Source: Caenispirillum bisanense (GTDB lineage: Bacteria; Pseudomonadota; Alphaproteobacteria; Rhodospirillales; UBA2165). Taken from it: 64,000 nt of DNA. Where the stretch lies: assembly GCA_945877815.1 (NCBI GenBank), contig CAMDWJ010000015.1, positions 30,776 through 94,775 of the forward strand, in the 5' to 3' direction. The position numbers were made by a program, and so were the translations under genes. Below are positions 11,850 to 21,166 of the stretch, piece after piece. The notes under the pieces are model-generated. The model searched no databases and was not told the origin of the DNA. It worked only from the letters and a program-made list of their open reading frames with translations. Each line of letters begins with the position of its first letter. Within the stretch, counting starts at the first letter, position 1.

Positions 11850-12169
11850 CTTCGGCCAGCTCTCCTTGTTGTTTGTTTGAGGTTACGTTGACAGTTAGCA
11901 CAAGAAGTTACGCCCTTCCGCCTTAAAGCGGGCGTAACAGGTGCGCGCCGTCCGCCGGCAGACATGATCGGGCGGTCTCCGGGGGGAGGCAGCACAGCTT
12001 GCCCCAACCATTCGCAATTTATCGACGTCAACGGGCATTCTTGTGAATGATCATCCGATCGTCTGGGATTGTATGAAGCTTCGAAACCGTCAGATTCTGC
12101 CGCCAAGGCCAGATGGACAACCTATTGAAAGTTCACGCTTAGATCGCCTATCCATCGTCATCGAAAAAA

Positions 12170-13372
12170 TCAAACGCGCTCTTTAGCACTTCGGTCGACC
12201 ATCTGGCGTTTGCGCGATTCGACAATGGCATTCATCGCTTCGGCGATTGCGGTGTGGCTTCTGAGCAGTTTTCGGAAGTCCTCAGCCTTCAACTCCAGGA
12301 GATTGCATTCCGTAATCGCGATGACCGATGCGCCGCGCCGACGGGATTCGATGATCGCCATCTCGCCGAAAAAATCGCCGGATTCGAGATAGATCGGTTC
12401 GGGCGGAACTTCTATTTCAAGCTGCCCCGAAACGACGAAGAACATGCTGTCCGCGGGTTCGCCGACGCGCACGACCGCGTTGTTGGCGGGCACGACGAGA
12501 GGCGATAGCAACTACACGATGTCGGCGACCTGGGCAGCGTCCAAAGATGCGAAAAGCGGCACGTTCGAGACTAGCTTCCAATTGATAACAAAATCGCGCT
12601 TGCGGATTTCATTCGCAAAACCGGATACGACGATACCTGTGGGCAAGGCGACCATCATGATCCCTGTGATCATGGTGAGTCCGCCGACCAAGCGGCCGAG
12701 AAGCGTTATCGGCACGATATCGCCGTATCCGACCGAGGTGATCGTAACCATCGTCCACCACATGGCAGCGGGAATATTTGCGAACTTGTCCGGTTGCGCC
12801 TCGTGTTCGACGACGTAGATCAGGCTTGCGAGCAGTACGAGCGCGGTCAGCAAAATCATCAATGACCCGGCGAGCGGGCGGTATTCCTGACGCAACACGG
12901 ATCCGATTACGCCCAACGCGGGCGAATAGCGCGTGATCTTGAGCAAGCGCAGAACCCTGAGAAGTCGTAATATTCGCAGGTCGATGCTGACGAAAGCAGC
13001 GAGATAGAACGGCAGGATTGCCAATAAATCGATCAACGAAAGTGGTGTTGCCGCGAAGCGCAATCGACCCCAGACGGCGTGCTGATATAGCTTGTCATGA
13101 CTCGACGTGCATGACCAAAGACGCGAAACGTATTCGATGGTGAAAACGGCAATGGAAAAGGCATCGAAAGCGGCAAAATATGGGCCGTAGGCGTTCGCGT
13201 ATTCGTCAACGGATTCGAGGATGATCGCCATCGCGTTCGCGACGATCAGGGTGATCATCGCGTTCGCGACGATCAGGGTGATCATCGCGTAGTCGAAAAG
13301 GCTGCCGACGATGTCGCCCGGGGCGGACAATTCCAGAAAAGTGTGGGTCGACCGTTTGATCCGCTGATACAT
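12170..13372 (-). pseudogene. Six-TM voltage-sensor-type K+ channel with C-terminal cyclic-nucleotide-binding domain (MloK1-like), interrupted by in-frame TAG
   Basis: ORFs 12512..13372 (S1-S6, filter TSVGYGD) and 12170..12511 (CNBD, GEMAIIESRRRGASV) are exactly contiguous in one frame: ...SLDAAQVADIV*LLSPLVVPANNAVVRVGEPADSMFFVV... Confidence 0.85.
13229..13290. repeat. 27-bp tandem duplication (two full copies plus about 8 bp) inside the K+ channel S1 helix
   Basis: catcgcgttcgcgacgatcagggtgat x2; gives protein repeat AMITLIVAN-AMITLIVAN. Confidence 0.95.
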
Positions 13373-13379
13373 ATTTTAT

Positions 13380-14687
13380 TTAGCGGTTGGAGCGCAAAAG
13401 CGCGCGGTCGAGGTCCTCGATGAGATCCTCGACGGTTTCCAGTCCGATGGAGAGGCGGATTACGTCCGGTCCGGCTCCGGCAGAGAGACGCTGCTCGTCG
13501 CTTAATTGCCGATGGGTCGTGGACGCCGGATGCAGGATTAGGCTGCGCGTATCGCCGATATTGGCGAGATAGGAGAAAAGCTCGACCGCCTCCACCACTT
13601 TGCGTCCGGCCTCGAAGCCGCCTTTGACACCGAAGGTGAAGACGCCGCCGGGGCCCTTCGGCAGATATTTTTTCGCGAGATCGTGATAGGGGCTCGATGC
13701 CAATCCCGCATAGCTCACCCAAGCTACATTCGGATGGCCTTCCAGGAAAGCTGCAACGGCCCGTGCATTTGCGACGTGACGCTCCATGCGCAGAGGCAGC
13801 GTTTCGATGCCGGTGATGGTGAAAAATGCGTTCATCGGCGCCATGGCAGGTCCGAAATCGCGCAAGGCCACGGCGCGCGCCTTGGTCGTGAACCCGAAAT
13901 CGCCGAAGGTCTCGTAGAAGGTAAGGCCGTGATAGGCGGGATCGGGTTCGGTCATGGTCGGGAATTTGCCCGCCTTGAACCAATCGAACTTGCCGGATTC
14001 AACGACGACGCCGCCCATCGAGGTGCCGTGGCCGGACAGATATTTGGTCGTCGAATGGATGACGATATCGGCGCCCCATTCGATGGGATTATGCAGATAG
14101 GGTGACGCCATCGTATTGTCGACGATGAGCGGTATCTGCGCATCTTTCGCGATGGCCGCGACCTTTTCCACATCGACGACGATGCCGCCCGGATTGGCCA
14201 GGGTTTCGATGAAGATGCCCTTGCATCTTGGCGTCAGCGCCTTGCGGAAATTCTCAGGGTCCTTCGGATCCACGAAATGGCAGGTCCAGCCCAGGCGTTT
14301 GAACGACAGGCCGAACTGGGTGATCGATCCGCCATAGAGATTGCGCGACGCCAGGAACTCATCGCCGGGCTCCAACAGCGTGAAGAAGGTCAGGAACTGT
14401 GCCGCATGGCCCGAGGCGGCGGCCACCGCAGCGCGGCCGTCTTCAAGGGCGGCAACACGTTCTTCCAGCACCGAGACCGTGGGATTGGTCAGGCGTGAAT
14501 AGATGAAGCCGAAGCGCGACAGGTTGAATAGGTCGGCCGCATGGTCGGTGTCTTCGAAAACATAAGACGTCGTCTGATAGATCGGCGTGTTGCGCGCACC
14601 CGTGATCGGTTCGGGCCGCGCACCGGCATGGATCGCGCGCGTGGCGAATCCGAATTCTTTTTGTCGGTCGTTTGGGTCGTCACTCAT
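13380..14687 (-). CDS. metY: O-acetylhomoserine aminocarboxypropyltransferase/sulfhydrylase family PLP enzyme
   Basis: FATRAIHAGARPEPITGARNTPIYQTTSYVFED; PLP lysine SGHGTSMGG context HSTTKYLSGHG. Confidence 0.87.
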   Translation of the reverse strand: MSDDPNDRQKEFGFATRAIHAGARPEPITGARNTPIYQTTSYVFEDTDHAADLFNLSRFGFIYSRLTNPTVSVLEERVAALEDGRAAVAAASGHAAQFLTFFTLLEPGDEFLASRNLYGGSITQFGLSFKRLGWTCHFVDPKDPENFRKALTPRCKGIFIETLANPGGIVVDVEKVAAIAKDAQIPLIVDNTMASPYLHNPIEWGADIVIHSTTKYLSGHGTSMGGVVVESGKFDWFKAGKFPTMTEPDPAYHGLTFYETFGDFGFTTKARAVALRDFGPAMAPMNAFFTITGIETLPLRMERHVANARAVAAFLEGHPNVAWVSYAGLASSPYHDLAKKYLPKGPGGVFTFGVKGGFEAGRKVVEAVELFSYLANIGDTRSLILHPASTTHRQLSDEQRLSAGAGPDVIRLSIGLETVEDLIEDLDRALLRSNR

Positions 14688-15211
14688 CGGGACGATCGCC
14701 GGATCGCCGGACGTTTCGCGGAAATGATCCGCGTATTGACGCCGGACCAGGCGAGCTCGCCGAACAGGCGTCCATATTCGATCTTGGGGCAGCGATTCAT
14801 GACAACCTTGAGCCCGGCCTTTTCGGCGCGTTCCGCGGCTTCGTCGTTGCGCACGCCGAGCTGCATCCAGATCACTTGAATTCCTTTGTCGCGCGGCACC
14901 GAAATCGCTTCGTCAACGATGGCGCCGGCTGCGGCCGAGTTGCGAAAGATATCGACCATCTGAAATTTGTGAGGCACCGAGGCAAGGTCCGCGTAGGTCA
15001 TCTCGCCCAATATATCGGTTCCGGCAGCGCGTGGATTGACCGGGATCACGCGATAGCCCTTCGATTGCAGATATTTCATCGCGAAAAAGCTCGGCCGCAC
15101 CCAATCGGGCGAGGCGCCGACCATGACGATGGTTTCCACCGACGCGAGGATATCGGCGATCGTCGCGTCGCTATAAGACAGTTCTGCCATCATTCGGTCC
15201 TTCCGCGCCAT
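14684..15211 (-). CDS. CoA-binding domain protein (YccU-like)
   Basis: IVMVGASPDWVRPSFFAMKYLQSKGYRVIPVNPRAAG...VWMQLGVRNDEAAERAEKAGLKVVMNRCPKIEYGRL. Confidence 0.87.
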   Translation of the reverse strand: MARKDRMMAELSYSDATIADILASVETIVMVGASPDWVRPSFFAMKYLQSKGYRVIPVNPRAAGTDILGEMTYADLASVPHKFQMVDIFRNSAAAGAIVDEAISVPRDKGIQVIWMQLGVRNDEAAERAEKAGLKVVMNRCPKIEYGRLFGELAWSGVNTRIISAKRPAIRRSSR

Positions 15212-15996
15212 TGGGGTTCGCGTTTGCCCAAAAACGCGTCGATGCCCTCTTGCGCGTCATGTTCCATCATATTGCGCGCCATGACCTCGCTCGCGAAAGA
15301 ATAAGCTTCGTCGAGATCGAGATCGAGCTGGCGGTAAAAGGCGGCCTTGCCGACCGAGATCGCCTCGCTGGATTTGCCGGCAATGGTTTTCGCATATTCC
15401 ATGACCGCGTAATCGAGCGCCGAAGCCGGTGCGACCCGGTTGATGAGCCCGAAACGATAGGCAGTCTCGGCATCGATGGCCTCGCCCAATAGCAGCATTT
15501 CCATGGAATGTTTGGGCGCGATGGTGCGGCCGATGGCGACGGCGGGTGTGGTGCAGAACAGGCCGATATTGACGCCGGGGGTGCCGAAGCGGGCCGTGTC
15601 GGAGGCGACGGCGAGATCGCACGATGCGACGATCTGGCAGCCGGCGGCCGTGGCGATGCCATGCACGCGGGCGATGACAGGCTGGGGCAGTCGTTTCAGT
15701 CGTTTCATCATCTGCGAGCAGGCGGCGAACAATTCGCTCATTTTTGCGGGCTCGGCGATGGCGCGCATTTCCTTGAGATCGTGGCCGGAGCAGAAGGCCG
15801 GGCCGGAACCGGCCAGGATGACCACCTTGATTGAAATGTCCTCGGAGATCGCCTGCAATTCCGAGTCGAGATCGCGAATTAGGTCCGACGAGAGCGCGTT
15901 GCGCTTGTCGGGACGGTTCAGCGTGAGGGTCGTGATGCCCTCGGCGCTGTCCTGGCGCAGCAGGATCGGCTCATTGGCGCCCATCGTATCGCTCAT
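15190..15996 (-). CDS. Enoyl-CoA hydratase/isomerase family protein
   Basis: NRPDKRNALSSDLI, GPAFCSGHDLKEM, VHGIATAAGCQIVASCDLAVAS; ATG at 15996 preferred over TTG at 16053. Confidence 0.88.
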   Translation of the reverse strand: MSDTMGANEPILLRQDSAEGITTLTLNRPDKRNALSSDLIRDLDSELQAISEDISIKVVILAGSGPAFCSGHDLKEMRAIAEPAKMSELFAACSQMMKRLKRLPQPVIARVHGIATAAGCQIVASCDLAVASDTARFGTPGVNIGLFCTTPAVAIGRTIAPKHSMEMLLLGEAIDAETAYRFGLINRVAPASALDYAVMEYAKTIAGKSSEAISVGKAAFYRQLDLDLDEAYSFASEVMARNMMEHDAQEGIDAFLGKREPQWRGRTE

Positions 15997-16057
15997 GGCC
16001 AAACTTGCCGTGATTTGGCCGGGGCGTGCAAGAAGGAAGGGGGTAAACTTCAATGAT

Positions 16058-16081
16058 ATTGTGGTATTATATTACCACAAT
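16058..16081. promoter_or_regulatory. Operator-like perfect palindrome between enoyl-CoA hydratase and rplM
   Basis: ATTGTGGTA-TTATAT-TACCACAAT (9-bp perfect arms). Confidence 0.6.
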
Positions 16082-16145
16082 GCTGAAACGTTGACATTCC
16101 CGCGGATTTATCGATACTCCGCCGCGCACAGGAGTGAGAACCGTT

Positions 16146-16610
16146 ATGAAAACCTATTCCGCGAAACCGTCCGAGGTCACGCGCGGCTGGTACGTGATCG
16201 ACGCCGAGAATATCGTTCTCGGCCGTCTTGCGTCCTTCGTCGCCATGCGCCTGCGCGGCAAGCACAAGACCATGTATACCCCGCATATCGATTGTGGTGA
16301 CAACATCATCATCGTCAATTGCGAAAAGGTCGCTTTGACCGGCAACAAGGCCGCCGACAAGAAATTCTATTACCACACCGGCTTTCCGGGCGGCATCAAG
16401 GAACGCATCGCCGGCGAGACTCTCGCGGGCGCGCATCCCGAGCGCGTGTTCCAGAAGGCCGTCGAGCGGATGATCACGCGTGGACCGTTGGGCCGCGCGC
16501 AGCTCCGCAAGCTCCATATCTACAAGGGGCCCGAACATCCCCACGCAGGCCAGTCGCCCGAAATCATCGATTTCGGCGTGAGACACCGCATGAACAAGAG
16601 GAGTGCCTGA
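16146..16610 (+). CDS. rplM: 50S ribosomal protein L13
   Basis: [30 protein letters not shown]... Confidence 0.97.
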   Translation: MKTYSAKPSEVTRGWYVIDAENIVLGRLASFVAMRLRGKHKTMYTPHIDCGDNIIIVNCEKVALTGNKAADKKFYYHTGFPGGIKERIAGETLAGAHPERVFQKAVERMITRGPLGRAQLRKLHIYKGPEHPHAGQSPEIIDFGVRHRMNKRSA

Positions 16611-16612
16611 AC

Positions 16613-17110
16613 GTGGCCGATCGTTCGTCTCTCGAAAATCTCAAGGCGACCATGGAAGGCACTGCGGCGGCAACTCCGAGTGCCGAGCAGGTCGTCGTGC
16701 TCCACGAGCGCAAGGTCGATGAACTCGGCCGCGCCTATGCCACCGGCAAGCGCAAAAACGCTGTCGCGCGCGTTTGGGTGAAGTCCGGCAGCGGCAAGAT
16801 CGTCGTCAATGGCCGTCCGCTCGCGACCTATTTCGCGCGCCCGGTTCTGCGCATGATGATCGACCAGCCGTTTGTCGCCATCAATCGGCGTGACCAGTAC
16901 GACGTCATGGTGACGGTCGTCGGCGGCGGGCTTTCGGGCCAGGCCGGCGCTGTACGTCACGGCATTTCCAAGGCTTTGACCCTGCACGAGCCGGGTCTGC
17001 GGCCGGCGCTTAAGAAGGGCGGGTTCCTGACACGCGACTCGCGCGTCGTCGAACGTAAGAAGTACGGCCGCGCCAAGGCACGACGTAGCTTCCAGTTCTC
17101 CAAGCGCTAA
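16613..17110 (+). CDS. rpsI: 30S ribosomal protein S9
   Basis: [30 protein letters not shown]...[20 protein letters not shown] start. Confidence 0.97.
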   Translation: MADRSSLENLKATMEGTAAATPSAEQVVVLHERKVDELGRAYATGKRKNAVARVWVKSGSGKIVVNGRPLATYFARPVLRMMIDQPFVAINRRDQYDVMVTVVGGGLSGQAGAVRHGISKALTLHEPGLRPALKKGGFLTRDSRVVERKKYGRAKARRSFQFSKR

Positions 17111-17133
17111 CCCTTCGGAACAAGTTCACTATG

Positions 17134-17167
17134 AACGGGCGTTTCCTTCGGGGAACGCCCGTTTTTT
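17134..17167 (+). terminator. Rho-independent terminator after rplM-rpsI
   Basis: aacgggcgtttcc-ttcg-gggaacgcccgttttttat. Confidence 0.9.
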
Positions 17168-17183
17168 ATGAGGGGACACCATC

Positions 17184-18128
17184 ATGACGGCGAAGGTATT
17201 CATCGACGGCGAAGCCGGTACCACCGGCCTGCAAATCCAGGCGCGGCTCTCCGGGCGGCGCGATATCGAGCTGTTGCATCTCAGCGATGCCGAGCGGAAA
17301 GATTCCCAGCGCCGCGCGGCTATGCTGAACGCGGCGGATGTCTCGATCCTGTGCCTGCCGGACGATGCGGCGAAGGAAGCCGTCGCTATGATTGAGGACA
17401 AGGATGCACGCGTGATCGACGCCTCGACCGCGTATCGCATCGATCCCAATTGGACCTACGGCTTTCCCGAGCATACGAAAACGCGTCCGGCCGAGATCGC
17501 GGCGTCCAAGCGCGTCACCAATCCGGGCTGTTATGCCTGCGGTGCCGTGTCGTTCCTGCATCCCTTGGTCGCGGCCAAAATGCTGCCGGCGGCGCATCCG
17601 GTGACGATCAACGCCGTATCGGGCTATTCGGGCGGGGGCAAGAAGCTGATCGCTTCCTTCGAGGATTCGAACGCGCCGGACGCAACCGACAGTAATTTCT
17701 ATCTCTATGGCCTCGGGCTTGAACATAAGCACGTGCCGGAAATCGAGAAGCACGGCGCGCTCGCCAAGCGCCCGATCTTCGTGCCCTCGGTCGGGCGTTT
17801 CGCGCAAGGCATGATCGTCTCCTTGCCGCTGCATCTATGGGCGCTGCCAGGCCGACCGAAATCGGCCGATATCCACGCCGCCCTTGCCGATCACTATGCG
17901 GGACGCAATGGGGCGCAGGGCATCAGGGTCGCATCTTTGAAGGACTCGGCTTCCTACAAAGACAAGCTGGATGCCGAGGATCTGAACGACACCGACGGTA
18001 TGACAATCCACGTTTTCGCCAACGATGCGCGCGAGCAGGCGGTGGTCTGCGCGGTTCTCGATAACTTGGGGAAGGGAGCGTCCGGTCAGGCGGTGCAGAA
18101 TCTGGAGTTGATGCTGGGGCTGGCGTGA
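17184..18128 (+). CDS. argC: N-acetyl-gamma-glutamyl-phosphate reductase (short type)
   Basis: KVFIDGEAGTTGLQI...RVTNPGCYACGAVSFLHPLV. Confidence 0.93.
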   Translation: MTAKVFIDGEAGTTGLQIQARLSGRRDIELLHLSDAERKDSQRRAAMLNAADVSILCLPDDAAKEAVAMIEDKDARVIDASTAYRIDPNWTYGFPEHTKTRPAEIAASKRVTNPGCYACGAVSFLHPLVAAKMLPAAHPVTINAVSGYSGGGKKLIASFEDSNAPDATDSNFYLYGLGLEHKHVPEIEKHGALAKRPIFVPSVGRFAQGMIVSLPLHLWALPGRPKSADIHAALADHYAGRNGAQGIRVASLKDSASYKDKLDAEDLNDTDGMTIHVFANDAREQAVVCAVLDNLGKGASGQAVQNLELMLGLA

Positions 18129-18156
18129 CATCTGCGGAAGCGGTGCCGCGTCCCAT

Positions 18157-18217
18157 GCTTCGACAGGCTCAGCATGAGGATTAAAAAGAAAGCCTCACCC
18201 TGAGCTTGTCGAAGGGC
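18157..18217. repeat. Inverted-repeat dispersed element (TCGACAAGCTCAGGGTGAGG type)
   Basis: cttcgacaggctcagcatgagg ... cctcaccctgagcttgtcgaag facing arms after argC. Confidence 0.7.
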
Positions 18218-18253
18218 GAGGCTGGCGGACGCGCGGACGGACTCGCCCGAAGG

Positions 18254-18793
18254 CTACTTCCCGCCGACCTTGCGTTGTTTGTATTCGGCCTCGAAGCTAT
18301 AGGCTTCGTCCTCGACCGCCTTGTGGTCGCGCACATAACGTCGCGCGAATTCGTCGACGCCCCACCTATCGTATTGGCGAACATGGGTCAGTTCGTGCGC
18401 CCACAACCCGTCGTTGCCGAGCGCGTCTTGGTCGGAACGGAAGACGACGATGTCGATCAGGGTCATTGCCTGAACCTCGCCGTATTGAAAGGCCTGCATG
18501 CCGATTGTCCCGTCGCGCCCCACCCGATAGCGCACACGGTCGAGCATTTCGGCCGGGAAGATCGTCGCCAGGTTCCGTCGTATCGCATCGGGGATCGGAG
18601 CAACACCCGCTTTGATGGTTTCTTCGCGCGCCGTCTTGATGCCGTTCGTGAGTGCGCGGGAAGCGAAACCGTAGATCTGATCGACATCGAGGAGCGGCGG
18701 TTGAGCCCCGGCCTGCGCCCGCGCGAGGTTGGGTATCGCCGCCGTCAGCAGCATCAGGGCAACGACTGCGATGCGGGCAGGATATGCGCGCAT
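18254..18793 (-). CDS. DUF4157-like secreted protein with HExxH motif
   Basis: Signal peptide; WAHELTHVRQYDRWGVDEFARRYV. Confidence 0.75.
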   Translation of the reverse strand: MRAYPARIAVVALMLLTAAIPNLARAQAGAQPPLLDVDQIYGFASRALTNGIKTAREETIKAGVAPIPDAIRRNLATIFPAEMLDRVRYRVGRDGTIGMQAFQYGEVQAMTLIDIVVFRSDQDALGNDGLWAHELTHVRQYDRWGVDEFARRYVRDHKAVEDEAYSFEAEYKQRKVGGK

Positions 18794-18798
18794 CGGAT

Positions 18799-19848
18799 TT
18801 ATCGCGCGTTCGCGGCCGGGTTCAGCGCTTCGCGAAAGCCGACCAACCGCTTCTGTCCCTCATCCCACAAGGTGAGACGCATGCATTTGATACTCTGCCA
18901 AAAAGTCAGTCGTTCGAAGGCGCGCAGGCCGGGATTGTCGATGAGGCACTCGTTGAGCCGGTAGTTGGGAATCCGGCTGCACAGATGATGGATGTGATGA
19001 ATACCGATATCGGCGGTGAACCAGCGCAAGATACGGGGCAAGGCGTAGTAGGAACTGCCGCGAAGCGCGGCTGTTTCAAAGGACCAATCCTTGTGGCGCT
19101 CCCAATAAGTCCGCTCGTACTGGTGTTGAACGAAGAAAAGCCAAACGCCGATCGAGGATGCGATAAGAGTGATCGGAATCTGCACCAGCAAGATATCGGC
19201 GACGCCGATGAAATACATGGCGAGCGCCAGGACCGCGCCGATGGCGATGTTGGTGGCCAAAACGCTGGTCAGTCCGCGCGCGCCGTCGGGCCGCGAGCGG
19301 AATGGAAAGCGCTGCTTGATGACGAAAACCCAGGCCGGCCCGATGACGAAGGTCACCAGCGGATTGCGATAGAGGCGATAGACGAAACGCCCTCGCCACC
19401 CAAGAGCGCGATATTCGGCGACCGTGAGCATGTCGATGTCGCCGATGCCGCGCCGGTCGAGATCGCCTGACGTCGCATGATGATAGGCGTGCGCATTGCG
19501 CCATTGATCGTAGGGCGTCAGTGTAAAAATACTGATGACGCGCCCGACTAGGTCGTTGAGCCAGCGCGCGCGGAAAAACGAATGATGGCCGCAATCGTGC
19601 TGGATCATGAACAGGCGAACCAGCAGGCCGGCGGTCGGGATGGCGAGCAACAACGTTACCCAATAGCCGACGGCGAGGCTCTGCTGCATCAACACCCACA
19701 GGGCCGCCATCGGAACGACGGTGGTGATGAGCTGGAACGCGCTGCGCCTCGGATCCGCGACGCCATATTCGCGCGCAATCTTGATCCAGGATTGATCCTG
19801 GGCGGGTGCGTTGGCGGCTACGCCGCGCGGATCGGCGCCTGAAAGCAA
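18799..19848 (-). CDS. Fatty acid desaturase
   Basis: His boxes HDCGHHS, HAYHHATSGD, HHIHHL with TM segments. Confidence 0.9.
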   Translation of the reverse strand: MLSGADPRGVAANAPAQDQSWIKIAREYGVADPRRSAFQLITTVVPMAALWVLMQQSLAVGYWVTLLLAIPTAGLLVRLFMIQHDCGHHSFFRARWLNDLVGRVISIFTLTPYDQWRNAHAYHHATSGDLDRRGIGDIDMLTVAEYRALGWRGRFVYRLYRNPLVTFVIGPAWVFVIKQRFPFRSRPDGARGLTSVLATNIAIGAVLALAMYFIGVADILLVQIPITLIASSIGVWLFFVQHQYERTYWERHKDWSFETAALRGSSYYALPRILRWFTADIGIHHIHHLCSRIPNYRLNECLIDNPGLRAFERLTFWQSIKCMRLTLWDEGQKRLVGFREALNPAANAR

Positions 19849-19972
19849 TTCGTTAATGTGAGAAATCCTCTAAAAATCCACCGGCACTCTGGCGCAGGAT
19901 TCTGTCTAGGATAGGGCGGAAAAGTCGTAAACGCCAGTAGCAGGAAAGCGCTCGCCGGAATGTGACTTCGGA

Positions 19973-20395
19973 TCAATCGCTTAGTCCTGGTCGGCCACGA
20001 TGCTTTTTGGTTTCACCTTTGCGTTGCTTCGATTCCAACCTGCGCTCCTTGGACCACTTTGTGGGCTTGGTCGCGCGGCGGCGTCGGGGAGGGATAGCGG
20101 CTGCCTGTATCATTTCAATGAGCCGGTTAAGCGCGTCCTCGCGATTCCGTTCGCGCTCACGGTACTGATTGGCCGTGATGACGATTACTCCGTCCTTGGT
20201 CAGCCGGTTGCCGGCTAGGGGCACGAGGCGCAGGTAGATTGTATTTGACAGGGCGGGGCTTCTGCGCGCGTTGAACCGCAACTGAACCGCGCTTTCGGTC
20301 TTATTTACATGCTGTCCGCCCGGACCCGGCGAGCGGATGAAATCCTCCTCGATCTCGTTCTCGTTCAGGCTGATGGTGTCGGTGACGCGAATCAT
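19973..20395 (-). CDS. arfB: Alternative ribosome-rescue factor/peptidyl-tRNA hydrolase ArfB
   Basis: MIRVTDTISLNENEIEEDFIRSPGPGGQHVNKTESAVQLRF... GGQ motif and basic C-terminal tail. Confidence 0.92.
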   Translation of the reverse strand: MIRVTDTISLNENEIEEDFIRSPGPGGQHVNKTESAVQLRFNARRSPALSNTIYLRLVPLAGNRLTKDGVIVITANQYRERERNREDALNRLIEMIQAAAIPPRRRRATKPTKWSKERRLESKQRKGETKKHRGRPGLSD

Positions 20396-20915
20396 CCGCC
20401 CAGGACGAGATATGCGCGCGGACCGGGTTTCACGATCGTCCAATCGATTCCGGACTTCGGCTCTTTATTGCCGCCATAGCGTATTAATTGATGCGATCCC
20501 CGCCGCGCCAGATAGAAGCACTGCTGACCGACTTGATCGCTGGTAAAGCAGAGCGTTCCTCGCGGGGAGACAAACCAATTGCCCTCAACGGGGCAGATGT
20601 GCCGCTGCGACTACCACGGCGTTGGGTGGCCGACCCACTAAGCTTGCCGTCCGCGTGAAAGAACATTATCACGTCGGCGCCGCTGTCAGGGTTTACATGC
20701 GAAATTTGCGTATCGGGAAATAAATCGGCGAGGGCACTGCCGCTCAGGAACCTCTCATCGACCGCAGAGTCTGGGCCTTTCTTTCCTTTTTTGGCTTTGG
20801 TCTGGGCCGGTTCTTCGGCTGCCGAAATCGAGGTCGATATCGTCGCGCCAGCGAACAGCAGACAGCAGGCGAGAAGCGTAAGCCTCATGAAACTCAGGTG
20901 AAGATTAGATCGCAT
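20392..20915 (-). pseudogene. Hypothetical secreted protein, apparently frameshifted by one base
   Basis: Frame 1 MRSNLHLSFMRLTLLACCLL...ADGKLSGSATQRRGSRSGTSAP continues in another frame as VEGNWFVSPRGTLCFTSDQVGQQCFYLARRGSHQLIRYGG...IVKPGPRAYLVLGG*, ending in an ATGA overlap with arfB. Confidence 0.7.
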
Positions 20916-21166
20916 TCAGATTTCTCACATTTGCGGACAGCTTTGCGCCGATCCTAGGAAAACGTCTCTTACTCTGATTTTATCTGAGAACCGGCCCCTC
21001 GTCAGGATAAATGTGAGCGGGGAGGCTCGTGATGCGTTTGGGAAAGCAACCCCAATTACGATTGCTGACGGAATGTCGTTTGCGATGACGCCCAAAACTC
21101 ATTGAGCCCATTGTGTCGTCCGCAGCATGCCATGTTACACTCGCCGGACCGTCAAAGGGGGAAGCG

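Noticed and set aside
12170-12511. Standalone 113-aa cyclic-nucleotide-binding protein
   Set aside because: Contiguous and in frame with the upstream channel; more simply the severed C-terminal domain.
13282-13983. 233-aa minus-strand ORF
   Set aside because: Out-of-frame overlap with metY and the channel start; Arg/Ser-rich nonsense frame.
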